From Alphaproteobacteria bacterium (GTDB lineage: Bacteria; Pseudomonadota; Alphaproteobacteria; Micavibrionales; Micavibrionaceae), in assembly GCA_013215815.1 (NCBI GenBank), contig JABSQP010000003.1:95520-146395 (forward strand): DNA of 50,876 nucleotides, in the 5' to 3' direction. The notes beneath the pieces are model-generated. The model had not been told where the DNA came from and did no database searches. It worked only from the letters and a program-made list of their open reading frames with translations. Below, one piece after another: positions 1-9,029 of the stretch (within the stretch, counting starts at the first letter, position 1; every line of letters starts with the position of its first letter). The position numbers were made by a program, and so were the translations under genes.

Positions 1-1
1 C

Positions 2-499
2 GAGACGCATTGGCTGCCTTCTATCACGATAGCTTGGATATCAACGATCCGAAACAACGTGAAATATCAGCACAAAGGCTACCTCAACGATTTTGAATGG
101 GTCACAGGCAACGCAGAAAGCCTCCCCCTTACCGATGAAAGCGTTGATGTCTATACGATTTCCTTTGGCCTACGTAATGTGACCCGAATCGATAACGCAT
201 TAAAAGACGCATATAGGGTTCTTCGACCCGGCGGACGGTTCTTTTGTCTCGAGTTTTCCCACATGGAAGAACCCGCCCTTCAAAAGCTCTATGACGCCTA
301 TTCTTATGCTTTTATCCCCAAAATGGGCGAAATGATTACGAAAGACCGTGAAAGTTATCAGTATCTTGTTGAATCTATTAGAAAGATGCCAAAACAAGAA
401 GAACTCAAAAACAGGCTTACTGAAGCTGGTTTTTCTCGCTCATCTTATGAAAATTTATCCTTTGGCATTGCCTGCATCCATAGTGGAATAAAATTATAA
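2..499 (+). CDS. ubiE: UbiE: ubiquinone C-methyltransferase, 5'-truncated
   Basis: SAM-dependent C-methyltransferase of ubiquinone (and menaquinone) synthesis, acting on the 2-polyprenyl-6-methoxybenzoquinol ring at the inner membrane. The window opens inside the gene, so the N-terminal SAM-binding GxGTGD motif is missing. What is visible is the UbiE/COQ5 signature: NAESLP, then SFGLRNVT, then YRVLRPGGRFFCLEFS, and a C-terminus with MGEMI, ESI.KMP and GIACIHSGIKL, typical of the family end. The frame used stays open to the left edge, but its residues before about position 59 do not look like UbiE. Another frame there carries a DIN motif resembling the family's acidic SAM-ribose motif, so a frameshift or edge error is possible. 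GTG at 59 is not a credible true start. Confidence 0.9.
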   Translation, partial: ETHWLPSITIAWISTIRNNVKYQHKGYLNDFEWVTGNAESLPLTDESVDVYTISFGLRNVTRIDNALKDAYRVLRPGGRFFCLEFSHMEEPALQKLYDAYSYAFIPKMGEMITKDRESYQYLVESIRKMPKQEELKNRLTEAGFSRSSYENLSFGIACIHSGIKL

Positions 500-526
500 T
501 TTTCAGTTTTTATGAAAAAACCTCTT

Positions 527-549
527 GCTTTTTTACTCAAAAAGCTTTT
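527..549 (+). terminator. weak AU-rich hairpin after ubiE
   Basis: GCTTTTT at 527-533 pairs with AAAAAGC at 539-545 over a 5-nt loop and is followed by TTTT. The stem is almost all A-U, so it would be a weak intrinsic terminator at best. It lies 28 nt after the ubiE stop and upstream of the next gene, which is the right place. Confidence 0.3.
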
Positions 550-654
550 GATTAAGTCACCTCAAAGCCAAATTTTGATTGTAAAGCCCTTCACGAAGGT
601 CTTTATTGTAGGCTTTTTAGACGTGGTGTTGAATTAAGAAGGAAGGAATTTTCA

Positions 655-1188
655 ATGAACAACAACGTAATTAAATCTGTATTCTTCGCAGCTGTTGTAT
701 TGGTTGCAGGTATTGTAGCTATGCAAGTTGTGTACAACAATGTAACAGGTAGCGACGCAGAAGGTATGGCAGGCATCTCTCCTGCAGCTGGCGACATGAT
801 GGGTAGCATCGTTGAAGCAGCTGAAGGTGCGGCAGGCTCTATCACAGAAGCAGCTGGTGAAGCGTATAACGCAGCATCAGAAGCAGCGACAGATGCTGTT
901 GAAGCAACAGCGGAAGCAACTGGCGATGCAATGGATGCAGCGAAAGAAGCAGCAACAGAAGCAGCTGAAGCTGTGACAGAAACTGCTACAGACGCTGCTG
1001 AGGCTGCTGCTGAAATGGCGGCTCCAGCTGAAGAAGCAACAGAGGCTGCTGCTGAAACTGCTGAAGAAGCAACAGAAGCTGCTGAAGAAGCTCCTGCTGC
1101 TGGCGATGCAATGGAAGCTGCTAAGGAAGCGGCAGAAGAAGCAGCGACAGAAGCTGCTGATGATGCAGCTAACAAGCTAGGCATGTAA
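655..1188 (+). CDS. membrane-anchored alanine/glutamate-rich protein
   Basis: 177 residues, family not recognised. One N-terminal hydrophobic segment (about residues 8-27, after MNNNVIK) is followed by a roughly 140-residue low-complexity tail made almost entirely of Ala, Glu, Thr and Asp. Units such as GDAMxAAKEAA recur near residues 90 and 150. The tail is strongly acidic and should form long amphipathic helix. With a single N-terminal anchor it would most likely extend into the periplasm. ATG 655 has a good Shine-Dalgarno (GAAGGAAGG), and a strong terminator follows the stop, so the gene seems monocistronic and well expressed. Its codons are highly repetitive (GCA/GCT, GAA), which leaves an equally long antisense reading frame that I treat as an artefact. 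A structural or surface-spacing role is only a guess. Confidence 0.85.
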   Translation: MNNNVIKSVFFAAVVLVAGIVAMQVVYNNVTGSDAEGMAGISPAAGDMMGSIVEAAEGAAGSITEAAGEAYNAASEAATDAVEATAEATGDAMDAAKEAATEAAEAVTETATDAAEAAAEMAAPAEEATEAAAETAEEATEAAEEAPAAGDAMEAAKEAAEEAATEAADDAANKLGM

Positions 1189-1235
1189 TTGAAGGCTTTA
1201 TTTAAGTCGATTTACAAAATCTAATGTTTTAAGAT

Positions 1236-1265
1236 AGCCCCGTTAATTGACGGGGCTTTTCTTAT
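1236..1265 (+). terminator. intrinsic terminator of the Ala-rich gene
   Basis: AGCCCCGT (1236-1243) pairs perfectly with ACGGGGCT (1250-1257) over a 6-nt loop, followed by a T-rich run to about 1265. It sits 48 nt after the stop at 1188 and 16 nt before coaBC. Confidence 0.9.
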
Positions 1266-1280
1266 TTTAAGGATACAAAG

Positions 1281-2492
1281 ATGCTGACAGGCAAGCGTAT
1301 ATTACTAATCATCTCTGGAGGAATTGCAGCATACAAATCCTTAGAGCTCGTGCGTCTGTTTAAAAAGTCAGGTGCTGATGTGCGCTGTATTCTTACTAAA
1401 GGTGGGAGCAACTTTGTAACACCGCTCAGTGTCGCCGCGATAAGCGAGGAACAAGTATTTACAGACCTCTTCTCATTAAAAGATGAAACAGAAATGGGAC
1501 ACATTCGCCTGTCGCGTGAAGCTGACCTTGTTCTCGTTGCGCCGGCAAGCGCCAACATACTTGGGCAAATGGCGCATGGCCTAGCAGAAGACCTCGCATC
1601 AACAACCCTGCTTGCAACGAATAAACCTGTCATGGTGTGTCCTGCCATGAATCCAATGATGTGGGAACATCCGGCAACGCAAGAGAACCTAGAAACATTA
1701 AAAACTCGCAGCATTCACATTATAGGACCAGCAGATGGTGACATGGCATGCGGTGAAACAGGCACAGGCCGTATGAGTGAGCCACAAGATATTCATGATT
1801 CAGTTTTGCGTTTCTTTGATTCACACAAACCCCTTTCTGGTTTTTCTGCACTCGTAACAAGCGGCCCGACGTATGAACCGATTGACCCTGTTCGCTTTAT
1901 TGGCAATCGCTCATCAGGCAAACAAGGGCACGCCATCGCCAGTGCGTTAGCGGATCAAGGCGCTGTCGTGACTCTAGTAACCGGCCCTGTCGCCCTTCCC
2001 GACCCAGAGGGAGTCAACGTGATTCATATTGAAACGGCTCAAGAAATGCTGGATGCATATAAAAGCGCCTTACCTGCAGATATCGCAGTATGTGCTGCGG
2101 CTGTGTCCGATTGGCGCACAGAGGATCAAGTGAATCAAAAAATTAAGAAAAACGGCGCGGCGCCAAAACTCACACTGACAGAGAATCCTGATATTTTAAA
2201 AACCATTTCAAACGCAACGAACCGCCCTGCACTCGTGATTGGATTTGCAGCGGAGACAGAAAATTTGATCTATAATGCGACAAACAAACTTTCTAAAAAA
2301 GGTTGCGATTGGATCGTTGCAAATGATGTCAGTGAAAATATTTTTGGTTCGAACAAGAATCACGTCTATCTTGTAACCGAAAACGGTCATGAGGAGTGGC
2401 CACAAATGGATAAACGCGCCGTGGCCAGCGCTTTGGTTGATGAAATAATAAACCACACAAACACAATAAAATTGAAAGAAGCAGCAGAATAA
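1281..2492 (+). CDS. coaBC: CoaBC: bifunctional phosphopantothenoylcysteine decarboxylase / phosphopantothenate-cysteine ligase
   Basis: Two consecutive steps of coenzyme A synthesis: CTP-dependent joining of 4'-phosphopantothenate to cysteine, then FMN-dependent decarboxylation to 4'-phosphopantetheine. The 403-residue length is normal for the fusion. The N-terminal flavoprotein domain shows GGIAAYK (13-19), the active-site His74 in [15 protein letters not shown] (121-128) and the CoaC lid Cys157 in [10 protein letters not shown]. The C-terminal ligase half starts near residue 185 with [20 protein letters not shown] and has a Rossmann-type fold and the KIKK segment. Start ATG 1281 has AAGGA 8 nt upstream. 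The stop overlaps the dut start by one base (TAATG), so the two genes are translationally coupled; a coaBC–dut pair is common in Proteobacteria. Confidence 0.97.
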   Translation: MLTGKRILLIISGGIAAYKSLELVRLFKKSGADVRCILTKGGSNFVTPLSVAAISEEQVFTDLFSLKDETEMGHIRLSREADLVLVAPASANILGQMAHGLAEDLASTTLLATNKPVMVCPAMNPMMWEHPATQENLETLKTRSIHIIGPADGDMACGETGTGRMSEPQDIHDSVLRFFDSHKPLSGFSALVTSGPTYEPIDPVRFIGNRSSGKQGHAIASALADQGAVVTLVTGPVALPDPEGVNVIHIETAQEMLDAYKSALPADIAVCAAAVSDWRTEDQVNQKIKKNGAAPKLTLTENPDILKTISNATNRPALVIGFAAETENLIYNATNKLSKKGCDWIVANDVSENIFGSNKNHVYLVTENGHEEWPQMDKRAVASALVDEIINHTNTIKLKEAAE

Positions 2493-2956
2493 TGAGCACA
2501 CAAGATAAAATTAAAATCGCCCTAAAGCCAATGGATCATGCCGTTGGTTTAAACCTGCCAACATATGCGACAGAGCAATCGGCAGGTATGGATCTAACCG
2601 CAGCATTAGAAGAAGCAATTGAATTGGCACCAGGTGAGCGCATGCTAATTCCAACAGGTTTAGCGATCGCTCTTCCTGCTGGTTATGAAGCGCAAGTTCG
2701 CCCGCGTTCGGGCCTTGCCCTAAAACACGGCATTACTGTTTTAAACACACCTGGAACAATTGATGCCGATTACCGCGGTGAAATTGGTGTCATTTTGATC
2801 AACCTCGGTAAAGAAGACTTCACGATTGAGCGCGGCATGCGTATCGCACAAATGGTGATCGCGCAGCACTCCACTGTATCTTGGAGCGTCACAGAAGACC
2901 TTGAAGAAACCTCACGCGGCGCTGGTGGTTTTGGCTCAACGGGTACAAACGGTTAA
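2492..2956 (+). CDS. dut: Dut: dUTP diphosphatase
   Basis: Trimeric dUTPase that hydrolyses dUTP to dUMP and pyrophosphate, keeping uracil out of DNA and supplying dUMP for thymidylate. All five family motifs are visible in 154 residues: SAGMDLTA (I), [10 protein letters not shown] (II), [13 protein letters not shown] with the catalytic Asp (III), RIAQMVIAQ (IV), and the C-terminal glycine-rich arm [10 protein letters not shown] (V) that closes over the substrate. It begins on the last base of the coaBC stop codon. Confidence 0.97.
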   Translation: MSTQDKIKIALKPMDHAVGLNLPTYATEQSAGMDLTAALEEAIELAPGERMLIPTGLAIALPAGYEAQVRPRSGLALKHGITVLNTPGTIDADYRGEIGVILINLGKEDFTIERGMRIAQMVIAQHSTVSWSVTEDLEETSRGAGGFGSTGTNG

Positions 2957-2975
2957 TATTAAACAATATTTTTCA

Positions 2976-3005
2976 TTGACATAACAAAAAAAATTCTTTT
3001 ACATA
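2976..3005 (+). promoter_or_regulatory. sigma70-like promoter, apparently leaderless
   Basis: TTGACA at 2976-2981, an 18-nt spacer and TACATA at 3000-3005. Only six bases (3006-3011) separate the -10 box from ATG 3012, so transcription should begin at or next to the start codon. No Shine-Dalgarno is visible. Confidence 0.65.
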
Positions 3006-3011
3006 CCTGCT

Positions 3012-3956
3012 ATGAGTAATGCGGGTGTAAGTAGTTTTATTATCGCTGATGCCACATGTTTCATTAGGGCACCAGAAACAGATGATCAGGTCATGCAAAA
3101 TGAACTGATGGTTAAGTTTCTTATGGATGCCAGACGCTATGGTTACCACAGCTGCATCATGTATGACGATTACGACCCTTCGGACATTACCGGATCGAGA
3201 AAAGGAGCATACTCCGATGCTGAAGACGCAATCTACGATGCTGTTGATGCGTATAATGCCCTCGAAATCTATGATGATATTCATGCTGAACTTTTAGCCG
3301 AATGTCTGCATCCTTACTCCGAATATCAGCTTGCTGATCCAGAGCGCCTAATTAAAGACGCGCGGATCGCAGAAATGGAGCCGCCAAAACAAAGTGAACC
3401 TTTGGACAATGTTGCTGTAATTATAAGCCCGGAAAGTGAAGACGATTATGGCACACTTTTTGGATCTTACGGCCTATATATCTCTCCTGCAGAAATAGAA
3501 GATTTTGAAGCGTTTAAAGATTTATCGAAACGCATAAAAACTGAAACATCATTAGAAAGTAAGAAAAAACAAAGCGCTGCCAATGAAGGACGAGTATTTT
3601 TAGAAATGCTAGAGGACGCGCAAATATTTGAAGCAGCCTTTGGCGCAGATAGTGGACAAGCATTAGAATTCCTATCTCAAGATCCAGTTATTGCCGGTTT
3701 CTTAAAGGACAAACCAGCGAATATACCTGCACTATCAGGCGCCCCTTCAAAATATATCTCCGATGAGGAATTTACTCTCTCACGATATTTTGCAGCATTA
3801 CTAAAATCTCAAATGTATCCTGAAAAACACAAAACTCTTATACGCGATGCAACATGGCACCAAAACGAACTTTCTAAAATTCCCGGTGGTGTTCAGGCTG
3901 CAAAAAGAGTTGAAAGGCACGCAGAACAATTAAGCGCCCCTCGCTCCCAGATGTAA
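3012..3956 (+). CDS. uncharacterised 314-residue protein
   Basis: I do not recognise a family. The protein is soluble, acidic and has no signal peptide or membrane segment. The N-terminal 110 residues are rich in Asp and Tyr (YDDYDP, YDAVDAYNALEIYDDI) with a possible alpha/beta start (SSFIIADATCFIR). A second part from about residue 130 (VAVIISPESEDDYGTLFGSYGLYISPAEIEDFEAF starts it) leads into a helical C-terminus. A NYN/PIN-like nuclease fold could be imagined from the IADATCF/acidic pattern but I cannot support it. The gene stands alone between dut and mutS, with its own promoter six bases upstream of the ATG. Confidence 0.8.
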   Translation: MSNAGVSSFIIADATCFIRAPETDDQVMQNELMVKFLMDARRYGYHSCIMYDDYDPSDITGSRKGAYSDAEDAIYDAVDAYNALEIYDDIHAELLAECLHPYSEYQLADPERLIKDARIAEMEPPKQSEPLDNVAVIISPESEDDYGTLFGSYGLYISPAEIEDFEAFKDLSKRIKTETSLESKKKQSAANEGRVFLEMLEDAQIFEAAFGADSGQALEFLSQDPVIAGFLKDKPANIPALSGAPSKYISDEEFTLSRYFAALLKSQMYPEKHKTLIRDATWHQNELSKIPGGVQAAKRVERHAEQLSAPRSQM

Positions 3957-3984
3957 AAAACCTAGGAAAACCCTTTATTTCAGC

Positions 3985-4014
3985 GTGACTTAAGCATTCC
4001 CATTATCCTAAACT
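3985..4014 (+). promoter_or_regulatory. mutS promoter, apparently leaderless
   Basis: GTGACT (3985-3990), 18-nt spacer, TAAACT (4009-4014), then six bases and ATG 4021. No Shine-Dalgarno precedes the start. The geometry is the same as upstream of the 3012 gene. Confidence 0.6.
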
Positions 4015-4020
4015 CGGCTT

Positions 4021-6756
4021 ATGTCACAAACTGCCGTAAAACACTCTGAACCTACAGGTGCGGATAGCGCGCCCCTTACTCTTGATGATTATATCGCCCA
4101 AGGGCATACCCCTATGATGGCACAATATCACATGGTGAAAGCGGAGCACCCTGATTGTCTGCTCTTTTACCGCATGGGCGATTTTTACGAACTGTTTTTT
4201 GATGATGCAATCACAGCTTCTAGTGTTCTCGATATTACTCTAACAAAGCGCGGGAAGAATAACGGTAATGAAATCCCGATGTGTGGCGTGCCGTTCCACT
4301 CTTACGAGCCATACCTCGCAAAACTCATCCAATCCGGATACAAAGTTGCCGTTTGTGAACAGCAAGAAACACCAGAACAAGCCAAAGCACGCGCAAAAGC
4401 AGAAGGCAAACCAGCTTCAAAAGCTCTAGTCAATCGAGACGTTGTGCGCATTGTGACAGGCGGTACATTAACGGAAGATAATTTATTAGAAGCACGTGAA
4501 AACAACTACCTCACAGCCCTCACTGAAATTGGCGGGCAATATGGCCTCGCATGGCTTGAATTTTCAACAGGTGGGTTTTGGGTTCAACCTGTCTTGCAAA
4601 AAGATCTATCACTTGCCATTGAACGTATTAATCCACGAGAACTCGTTCTCTCTGACACACTTGCAGATGAAGAACCGTTACAAAAGACAGTCATAAACTT
4701 ACGCGAGAAAGTGACGCGTCAGGCAAATAGCTTGTTCGACTCTCAAAATGCGCAAAAACGATTAGAAGGTTTATTCGGTGTTGGTACATTAGAAAGCTTT
4801 GGTGCCTTTTCACGTGCAGAAATAGCAGCGGCTGGTGCGCTCATTGACTACGCTCAGCGCACACAAAAAGGGAAAGTGCCGCACCTCTCTCGCCCTATTC
4901 AATTATCATCAGGAAGCGTCATGGAAATTGATGGCGCAACACGCCGTAACCTAGAACTCATGCGCACCTTATCAGGGGAACGCAAAGGGTCCCTTCTCGC
5001 CACAGTTGACCGTACAGTGACAGGTGCAGGCGCTAGACTTTTACAAGCAAGGTTGGCGGCGCCGCTGACAGATATAAGCGAACTTGCTACGCGCCAAGAC
5101 GAAGTACAGACATTCATCGATCAGAAAGATTGGCGCACGCATTTAGGCGATTTATTAAAGAGCACGCCAGATCTAGAGCGCGCCCTTGCCCGCCTTACTG
5201 TGGGACGTGGCGGACCAAAAGATCTGGGCATTATTCGTGATGGATTGTCGAGCGCAGAAACCATTCATGCGCTGCTTACACAAACACAAAACGAAACACT
5301 TCAAAATATAGTTGGCTCAATACAACAAACAAACGATCAGAAAAAAATTACAGACCTTTTCAAATCTGCATTAGAAGAAGATCTTCCATTTTTAGAGCGC
5401 GACGGCGGCCTTATCAAAGAAGGATATAACGCCCATCTTGATGAACTCAGACAGCTTCGCGATAACAGCAAACGCCATATTGCTGCATTGCAGCAAAAAT
5501 ATCGCGAAATGACAGGCATTGATACACTCAAAGTATCGCACAATAATGTCCTTGGTTTTTTCATTGATGTCACCGCGCGCCATGCCGACAAATTGATGGT
5601 TAAAGCAGGTGATGAAAAACAAGATGATAATCCATTTATTCACCGTCAGACACTTGCCAACAATGTCCGTTTCACAACACCAGAGCTATCGGAATTAGAG
5701 CGAGACTTAGCAAGTGCAGCTGATAAAGCGCTCGCGATCGAAGAAGAAATTTTCACCGATTTTGTCGCGCAAGTTTGTCTTCTATCTGAAGATATCGGGC
5801 GCACAGCTGGAGGCCTCACCGCACTCGATGTAGCATTATCAATGGCAACACTAGCCGTTGAACAAAACTATACGCGCCCTATTCTTGATAATACAACAAA
5901 TTTTGTTATTGAAGGTGGTCGCCACCCCGTTGTTGAAGCGGCTCTTGCCAAACAAAACGAACAATTCATTCCAAATGATTGTGACCTCAGCGAAGCGCAG
6001 CATCTGTGGCTTCTCACCGGTCCAAACATGGCTGGTAAATCCACATTTCTACGACAAAACGCACTGATCGCTATCCTCGCACAAATTGGTTCATTCGTTC
6101 CTGCAACACATGCGCATATTGGTATTATTGACCGCCTGTTCAGCCGCGTTGGCGCAGCGGATGACCTAGCGCGCGGACAATCCACGTTCATGGTTGAAAT
6201 GGTAGAAACGGCAGCAATCCTTAATCAAGCTACAGAGAAATCTCTCGTGATCTTGGATGAAATTGGCCGCGGAACAGCCACTTTTGATGGTTTATCCATT
6301 GCGTGGGCGTGTGTAGAACAACTTCACGAAGTAACGAAAAGCCGTGCCCTATTTGCAACGCACTATCATGAGCTAACGGCTCTACAACAACGCCTCAATG
6401 CACTGCGCTGTTACTCCCTGCAGGTGAAAGAGTGGGAAGGCGATATCATCTTCCTTCACAGCGTGCAAGAAGGGGCCGCCGATCAATCATACGGTATTCA
6501 TGTAGCGAAGCTTGCTGGCCTTCCTGATAACGTCGTTGCGCGTGCAAAAGAGATCCTCGGCATGCTCAATAGCGGAGAAAAATCAAGCGCCCTGTCAAAA
6601 CTTAGTGATGATCTCCCCCTCTTCTCACAAAGCCCTCCTGAACCTGAAACTCCATCAGAGACAGAAGAGCGTCTGCGCGCTATCGATCCAGATGCGCTAA
6701 GTCCACGTGAAGCGCTTGATATTCTTTATGAGTTGAAAAATACGCTAAAAGACTGA
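4021..6756 (+). CDS. mutS: MutS: DNA mismatch recognition ATPase
   Basis: Recognises base mismatches and small loops and recruits MutL in post-replicative repair. 911 residues, full length. The mismatch-binding motif DFYELF is at residues 54-59 (Phe55, Glu57). The connector and lever/clamp domains fill the middle. The ABC-type ATPase shows Walker [10 protein letters not shown] (about 667-675), the [10 protein letters not shown] signature, Walker [16 protein letters not shown] and the switch THYHEL. The C-terminal helix-turn-helix region ends in [18 protein letters not shown]. It is a single gene behind a leaderless-type promoter. Its last 12 bases overlap the end of the convergent exporter gene. 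Confidence 0.98.
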   Translation: MSQTAVKHSEPTGADSAPLTLDDYIAQGHTPMMAQYHMVKAEHPDCLLFYRMGDFYELFFDDAITASSVLDITLTKRGKNNGNEIPMCGVPFHSYEPYLAKLIQSGYKVAVCEQQETPEQAKARAKAEGKPASKALVNRDVVRIVTGGTLTEDNLLEARENNYLTALTEIGGQYGLAWLEFSTGGFWVQPVLQKDLSLAIERINPRELVLSDTLADEEPLQKTVINLREKVTRQANSLFDSQNAQKRLEGLFGVGTLESFGAFSRAEIAAAGALIDYAQRTQKGKVPHLSRPIQLSSGSVMEIDGATRRNLELMRTLSGERKGSLLATVDRTVTGAGARLLQARLAAPLTDISELATRQDEVQTFIDQKDWRTHLGDLLKSTPDLERALARLTVGRGGPKDLGIIRDGLSSAETIHALLTQTQNETLQNIVGSIQQTNDQKKITDLFKSALEEDLPFLERDGGLIKEGYNAHLDELRQLRDNSKRHIAALQQKYREMTGIDTLKVSHNNVLGFFIDVTARHADKLMVKAGDEKQDDNPFIHRQTLANNVRFTTPELSELERDLASAADKALAIEEEIFTDFVAQVCLLSEDIGRTAGGLTALDVALSMATLAVEQNYTRPILDNTTNFVIEGGRHPVVEAALAKQNEQFIPNDCDLSEAQHLWLLTGPNMAGKSTFLRQNALIAILAQIGSFVPATHAHIGIIDRLFSRVGAADDLARGQSTFMVEMVETAAILNQATEKSLVILDEIGRGTATFDGLSIAWACVEQLHEVTKSRALFATHYHELTALQQRLNALRCYSLQVKEWEGDIIFLHSVQEGAADQSYGIHVAKLAGLPDNVVARAKEILGMLNSGEKSSALSKLSDDLPLFSQSPPEPETPSETEERLRAIDPDALSPREALDILYELKNTLKD

Positions 6757-7386
6757 CGTTACGTCCACTGCGCCTATGGCTGTATAACCTATATATAGTC
6801 CCAGAATAATGAGAACAGCAGAAGAGCCTAACTTGATATTTGTCATTAACTGAGGTGATACTTTCTTGCGGAAATAAACGATCGGTAAGCAATAAGCCAG
6901 AACGACCCCCGTCTCGATCCCAAGCACAATACCCGCAATGATCAGGCCACTTTCTAAATCAATTGCTGTGGTGCCGAGGATTGTTGGTAAGATCCCCGCA
7001 TAAAAAAGAATAATAAGAGGGTTAGACAATGTCAGCATCAGCGCCGAAGACATTGTATCAAAGAAATTTTGGACTTCTGCCTCTTCCACCGAAAGATTAG
7101 CTGTTGGTTCTTGCAAGCCTTTCACACCAGCCCATATTAGATAAACGGCGGCCAATGATTTCACCAAGATAGAAATAAAAACCAAATCAACATTAACAAG
7201 ATTAAGACCGAACAAAACCAAACATAAGTAAAGCAACAAAGCTGCATTAAAGCCTATCAAGAATGCCAGACAGCCCTGCATTCCATGACCAATTGTTCGC
7301 GAAATAACCATGGTCATTCCGGCTCCTGGCTTAATGGCCAGAGCAAAAACCGCAGCGGATAAAGTTAAAATGGCTTGGAGTGTCAT
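6745..7386 (-). CDS. LysE/RhtB-family amino-acid exporter
   Basis: A 213-residue inner-membrane protein with about six hydrophobic segments. It shows the LysE/RhtB N-terminal pattern (a first helix ending [27 protein letters not shown]) and the mid-protein [11 protein letters not shown] segment in helix 4-5. The family exports lysine, threonine, homoserine or related amino acids by proton exchange; the substrate cannot be read from sequence. The first motif is KPGAG where the family more often has xPGPxxl, so it is a divergent member. The gene is divergent from gcvT and overlaps the mutS end by 12 bp. It has no evident partner regulator. Confidence 0.85.
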   Translation of the reverse strand: MTLQAILTLSAAVFALAIKPGAGMTMVISRTIGHGMQGCLAFLIGFNAALLLYLCLVLFGLNLVNVDLVFISILVKSLAAVYLIWAGVKGLQEPTANLSVEEAEVQNFFDTMSSALMLTLSNPLIILFYAGILPTILGTTAIDLESGLIIAGIVLGIETGVVLAYCLPIVYFRKKVSPQLMTNIKLGSSAVLIILGLYIGYTAIGAVDVTSVF

Positions 7387-7425
7387 AAAAGAGCCCTACT
7401 CATTGAAAATTTATGTCTAAAACGC

Positions 7426-7454
7426 TTGTTTTTAGCGCTTTTTAAGGCTACATA
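7426..7454 (+). promoter_or_regulatory. promoter of the glycine cleavage operon
   Basis: TTGTTT (7426-7431), 17-nt spacer, TACATA (7449-7454). Expected transcription start is near 7461, leaving a leader of about 33 nt before ATG 7494. That is too short for a glycine riboswitch, and none of its conserved sequence is visible. Confidence 0.6.
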
Positions 7455-7493
7455 AGAATTTCCCAACGGTAAAGAAAAAGTGCAGGTTAAACC

Positions 7494-8600
7494 ATGAAAC
7501 AAACCCCTCTTCACTCTATCCATACAGGCCTTAACGCTAAAATGGCTGAATTCGCGGGCTACGATATGCCCATACAATATTCTGAAGGCGTTATGGCAGA
7601 ACACAACTGGACAAGAGAGAGCTGCGGACTGTTTGATGTATCTCACATGGGTCAAATTACACTAGAAGGTGAAGGCGTTGCCGAGTTTCTAGAGAAACTA
7701 ACACCGTCAAAAATCTCTGCCCTTAAAGATGGCGTTGCCAAATACACGGTTCTTACAAACGAAGATGGCGGCATGGTTGATGATTTAATCGTCACACGCC
7801 TATCAAAAGACAAGTTCTTTGCTGTCATTAATGCTGGCTGTAAAGACAAAGACATAGAGTGGATTAAAAACCACCTTCCTGAAAACATCACATTCCACAG
7901 CTTTGAAGATCGCGCTCTGATTGCGATACAAGGCCCCAAGACAGAAGAAACGATCCGTTCCGTTTTAGGTTTTGATTTATCAGAGCAAGGCTACATGCGC
8001 TACAGCGAAGCCGAAAGTGATTACGGCCTCCTCTTTATCTCCCGCCTCGGTTATACAGGCGAAGATGGTTTTGAAATCAGCGTGCCTAACGAAAAAGCCG
8101 CTGACCTATGGAATGCATTTTCTGCAAACGACAATGTAAAACCCGTTGGCTTGGCAGCCCGTGACTCACTTCGCTTAGAGATGGGTTATCCTCTTTATGG
8201 CCATGACATTGATGCGACGACATCACCGATCGAAGCAGATATCGCCTGGATCATGGGTAAAATGACAAATACTGGCTTTATTGGTGCTGAGCGCGTTATA
8301 AATGAAGCGCAAAACGGAGCATCACGCAAACGCGTCGGCGTAAAAATCACGGGCCGCGGGGTTGCCCGTGAAGGTGCAGAGATTTGTACACCAGATGGTC
8401 AAAAAATTGGGGAATTAACCAGTGGTGGCTTCTCCCCTACCTTGCAAGGTGCTATTGGCCAAGGCTATATTGAAACCAAATTTGCAACAGAGGGTAAAGA
8501 GATCGTTGTTCGTGTCCGCGGACGTGATATTGAAGCCGTTATAGCCTCCCTACCTTTTGTTGAAGCAAAAACCAAGAAACCGATAAAAAAGGCAGCTTAA
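7494..8600 (+). CDS. gcvT: GcvT: aminomethyltransferase (glycine cleavage T protein)
   Basis: Transfers the methylene group from aminomethyl-lipoyl H protein to tetrahydrofolate and releases ammonia. 368 residues. Family signatures: YDMPIQY near residue 23, GLFDVSHMGQI, the central DSLRLEMGYPLYGHDID segment, and the C-terminal barrel with TSGGFSPTL. It is the first gene of gcvT-gcvH-gcvPA-gcvPB. The C-terminus carries a short basic tail (AKTKKPIKKAA) beyond the folded domain. Similar lysine/alanine tails occur on two unrelated proteins in this window. Confidence 0.96.
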   Translation: MKQTPLHSIHTGLNAKMAEFAGYDMPIQYSEGVMAEHNWTRESCGLFDVSHMGQITLEGEGVAEFLEKLTPSKISALKDGVAKYTVLTNEDGGMVDDLIVTRLSKDKFFAVINAGCKDKDIEWIKNHLPENITFHSFEDRALIAIQGPKTEETIRSVLGFDLSEQGYMRYSEAESDYGLLFISRLGYTGEDGFEISVPNEKAADLWNAFSANDNVKPVGLAARDSLRLEMGYPLYGHDIDATTSPIEADIAWIMGKMTNTGFIGAERVINEAQNGASRKRVGVKITGRGVAREGAEICTPDGQKIGELTSGGFSPTLQGAIGQGYIETKFATEGKEIVVRVRGRDIEAVIASLPFVEAKTKKPIKKAA

Positions 8601-8623
8601 AGTTAAGAAAAGGAACTATTCTA

Positions 8624-8998
8624 ATGAGCAACATTAAATACACAGAAGATCACGAATGGATCAAAGTTGACGGTGACACAGCATGGATTGGTATCACAAC
8701 TTATGCACGCCACGCTTTGGGGGACTTGGTTTACATCGAATTGCCTGAAACAGGTCGTCAGATCGCAAAAGGTGATGACTTTGCTGTTGTTGAGTCAGTA
8801 AAAGCAGCAAGTGAGATCTATACGCCAGTGACTGGTGAAATCGTTGAAGTAAATGATAACCTTCAGGACAACATGGATGATTTAAAAGAAGACATCGACA
8901 CAGGCTGGATTGTTAAGGTTAAAATGACTGATGACAGCGAAGCCTCTGCTCTCATGGACAAAGCGGCATATGACAGCTTTGTCGAAGGTCTTGAATAA
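8624..8998 (+). CDS. gcvH: GcvH: glycine cleavage H protein (lipoyl carrier)
   Basis: Lipoylated shuttle protein carrying the aminomethyl intermediate between the P and T proteins. 124 residues. The lipoylation lysine is Lys60 in VVESVKAASE, and the N-terminus (KYTEDHEW) and glycine turns are family-typical. AAGGA lies upstream of ATG 8624, 23 nt after gcvT. Octanoate for this site would be transferred by LipB, encoded at 32729-33358. Confidence 0.97.
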   Translation: MSNIKYTEDHEWIKVDGDTAWIGITTYARHALGDLVYIELPETGRQIAKGDDFAVVESVKAASEIYTPVTGEIVEVNDNLQDNMDDLKEDIDTGWIVKVKMTDDSEASALMDKAAYDSFVEGLE

Positions 8999-9029
8999 TC
9001 TAAAAACGTGTAAATAGAGAGATTGTAAA

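Noticed and set aside
603-1184. 193-residue antisense open frame opposite the Ala-rich gene
   Set aside because: Its Ala/Ser composition is the mirror of the repetitive GCN/GAA codons on the plus strand, and it has no ribosome binding site or promoter; the plus-strand gene has both plus a terminator.
7387-7493. glycine riboswitch ahead of gcvT
   Set aside because: The leader is only about 33 nt after the best promoter, and no glycine aptamer sequence is present.
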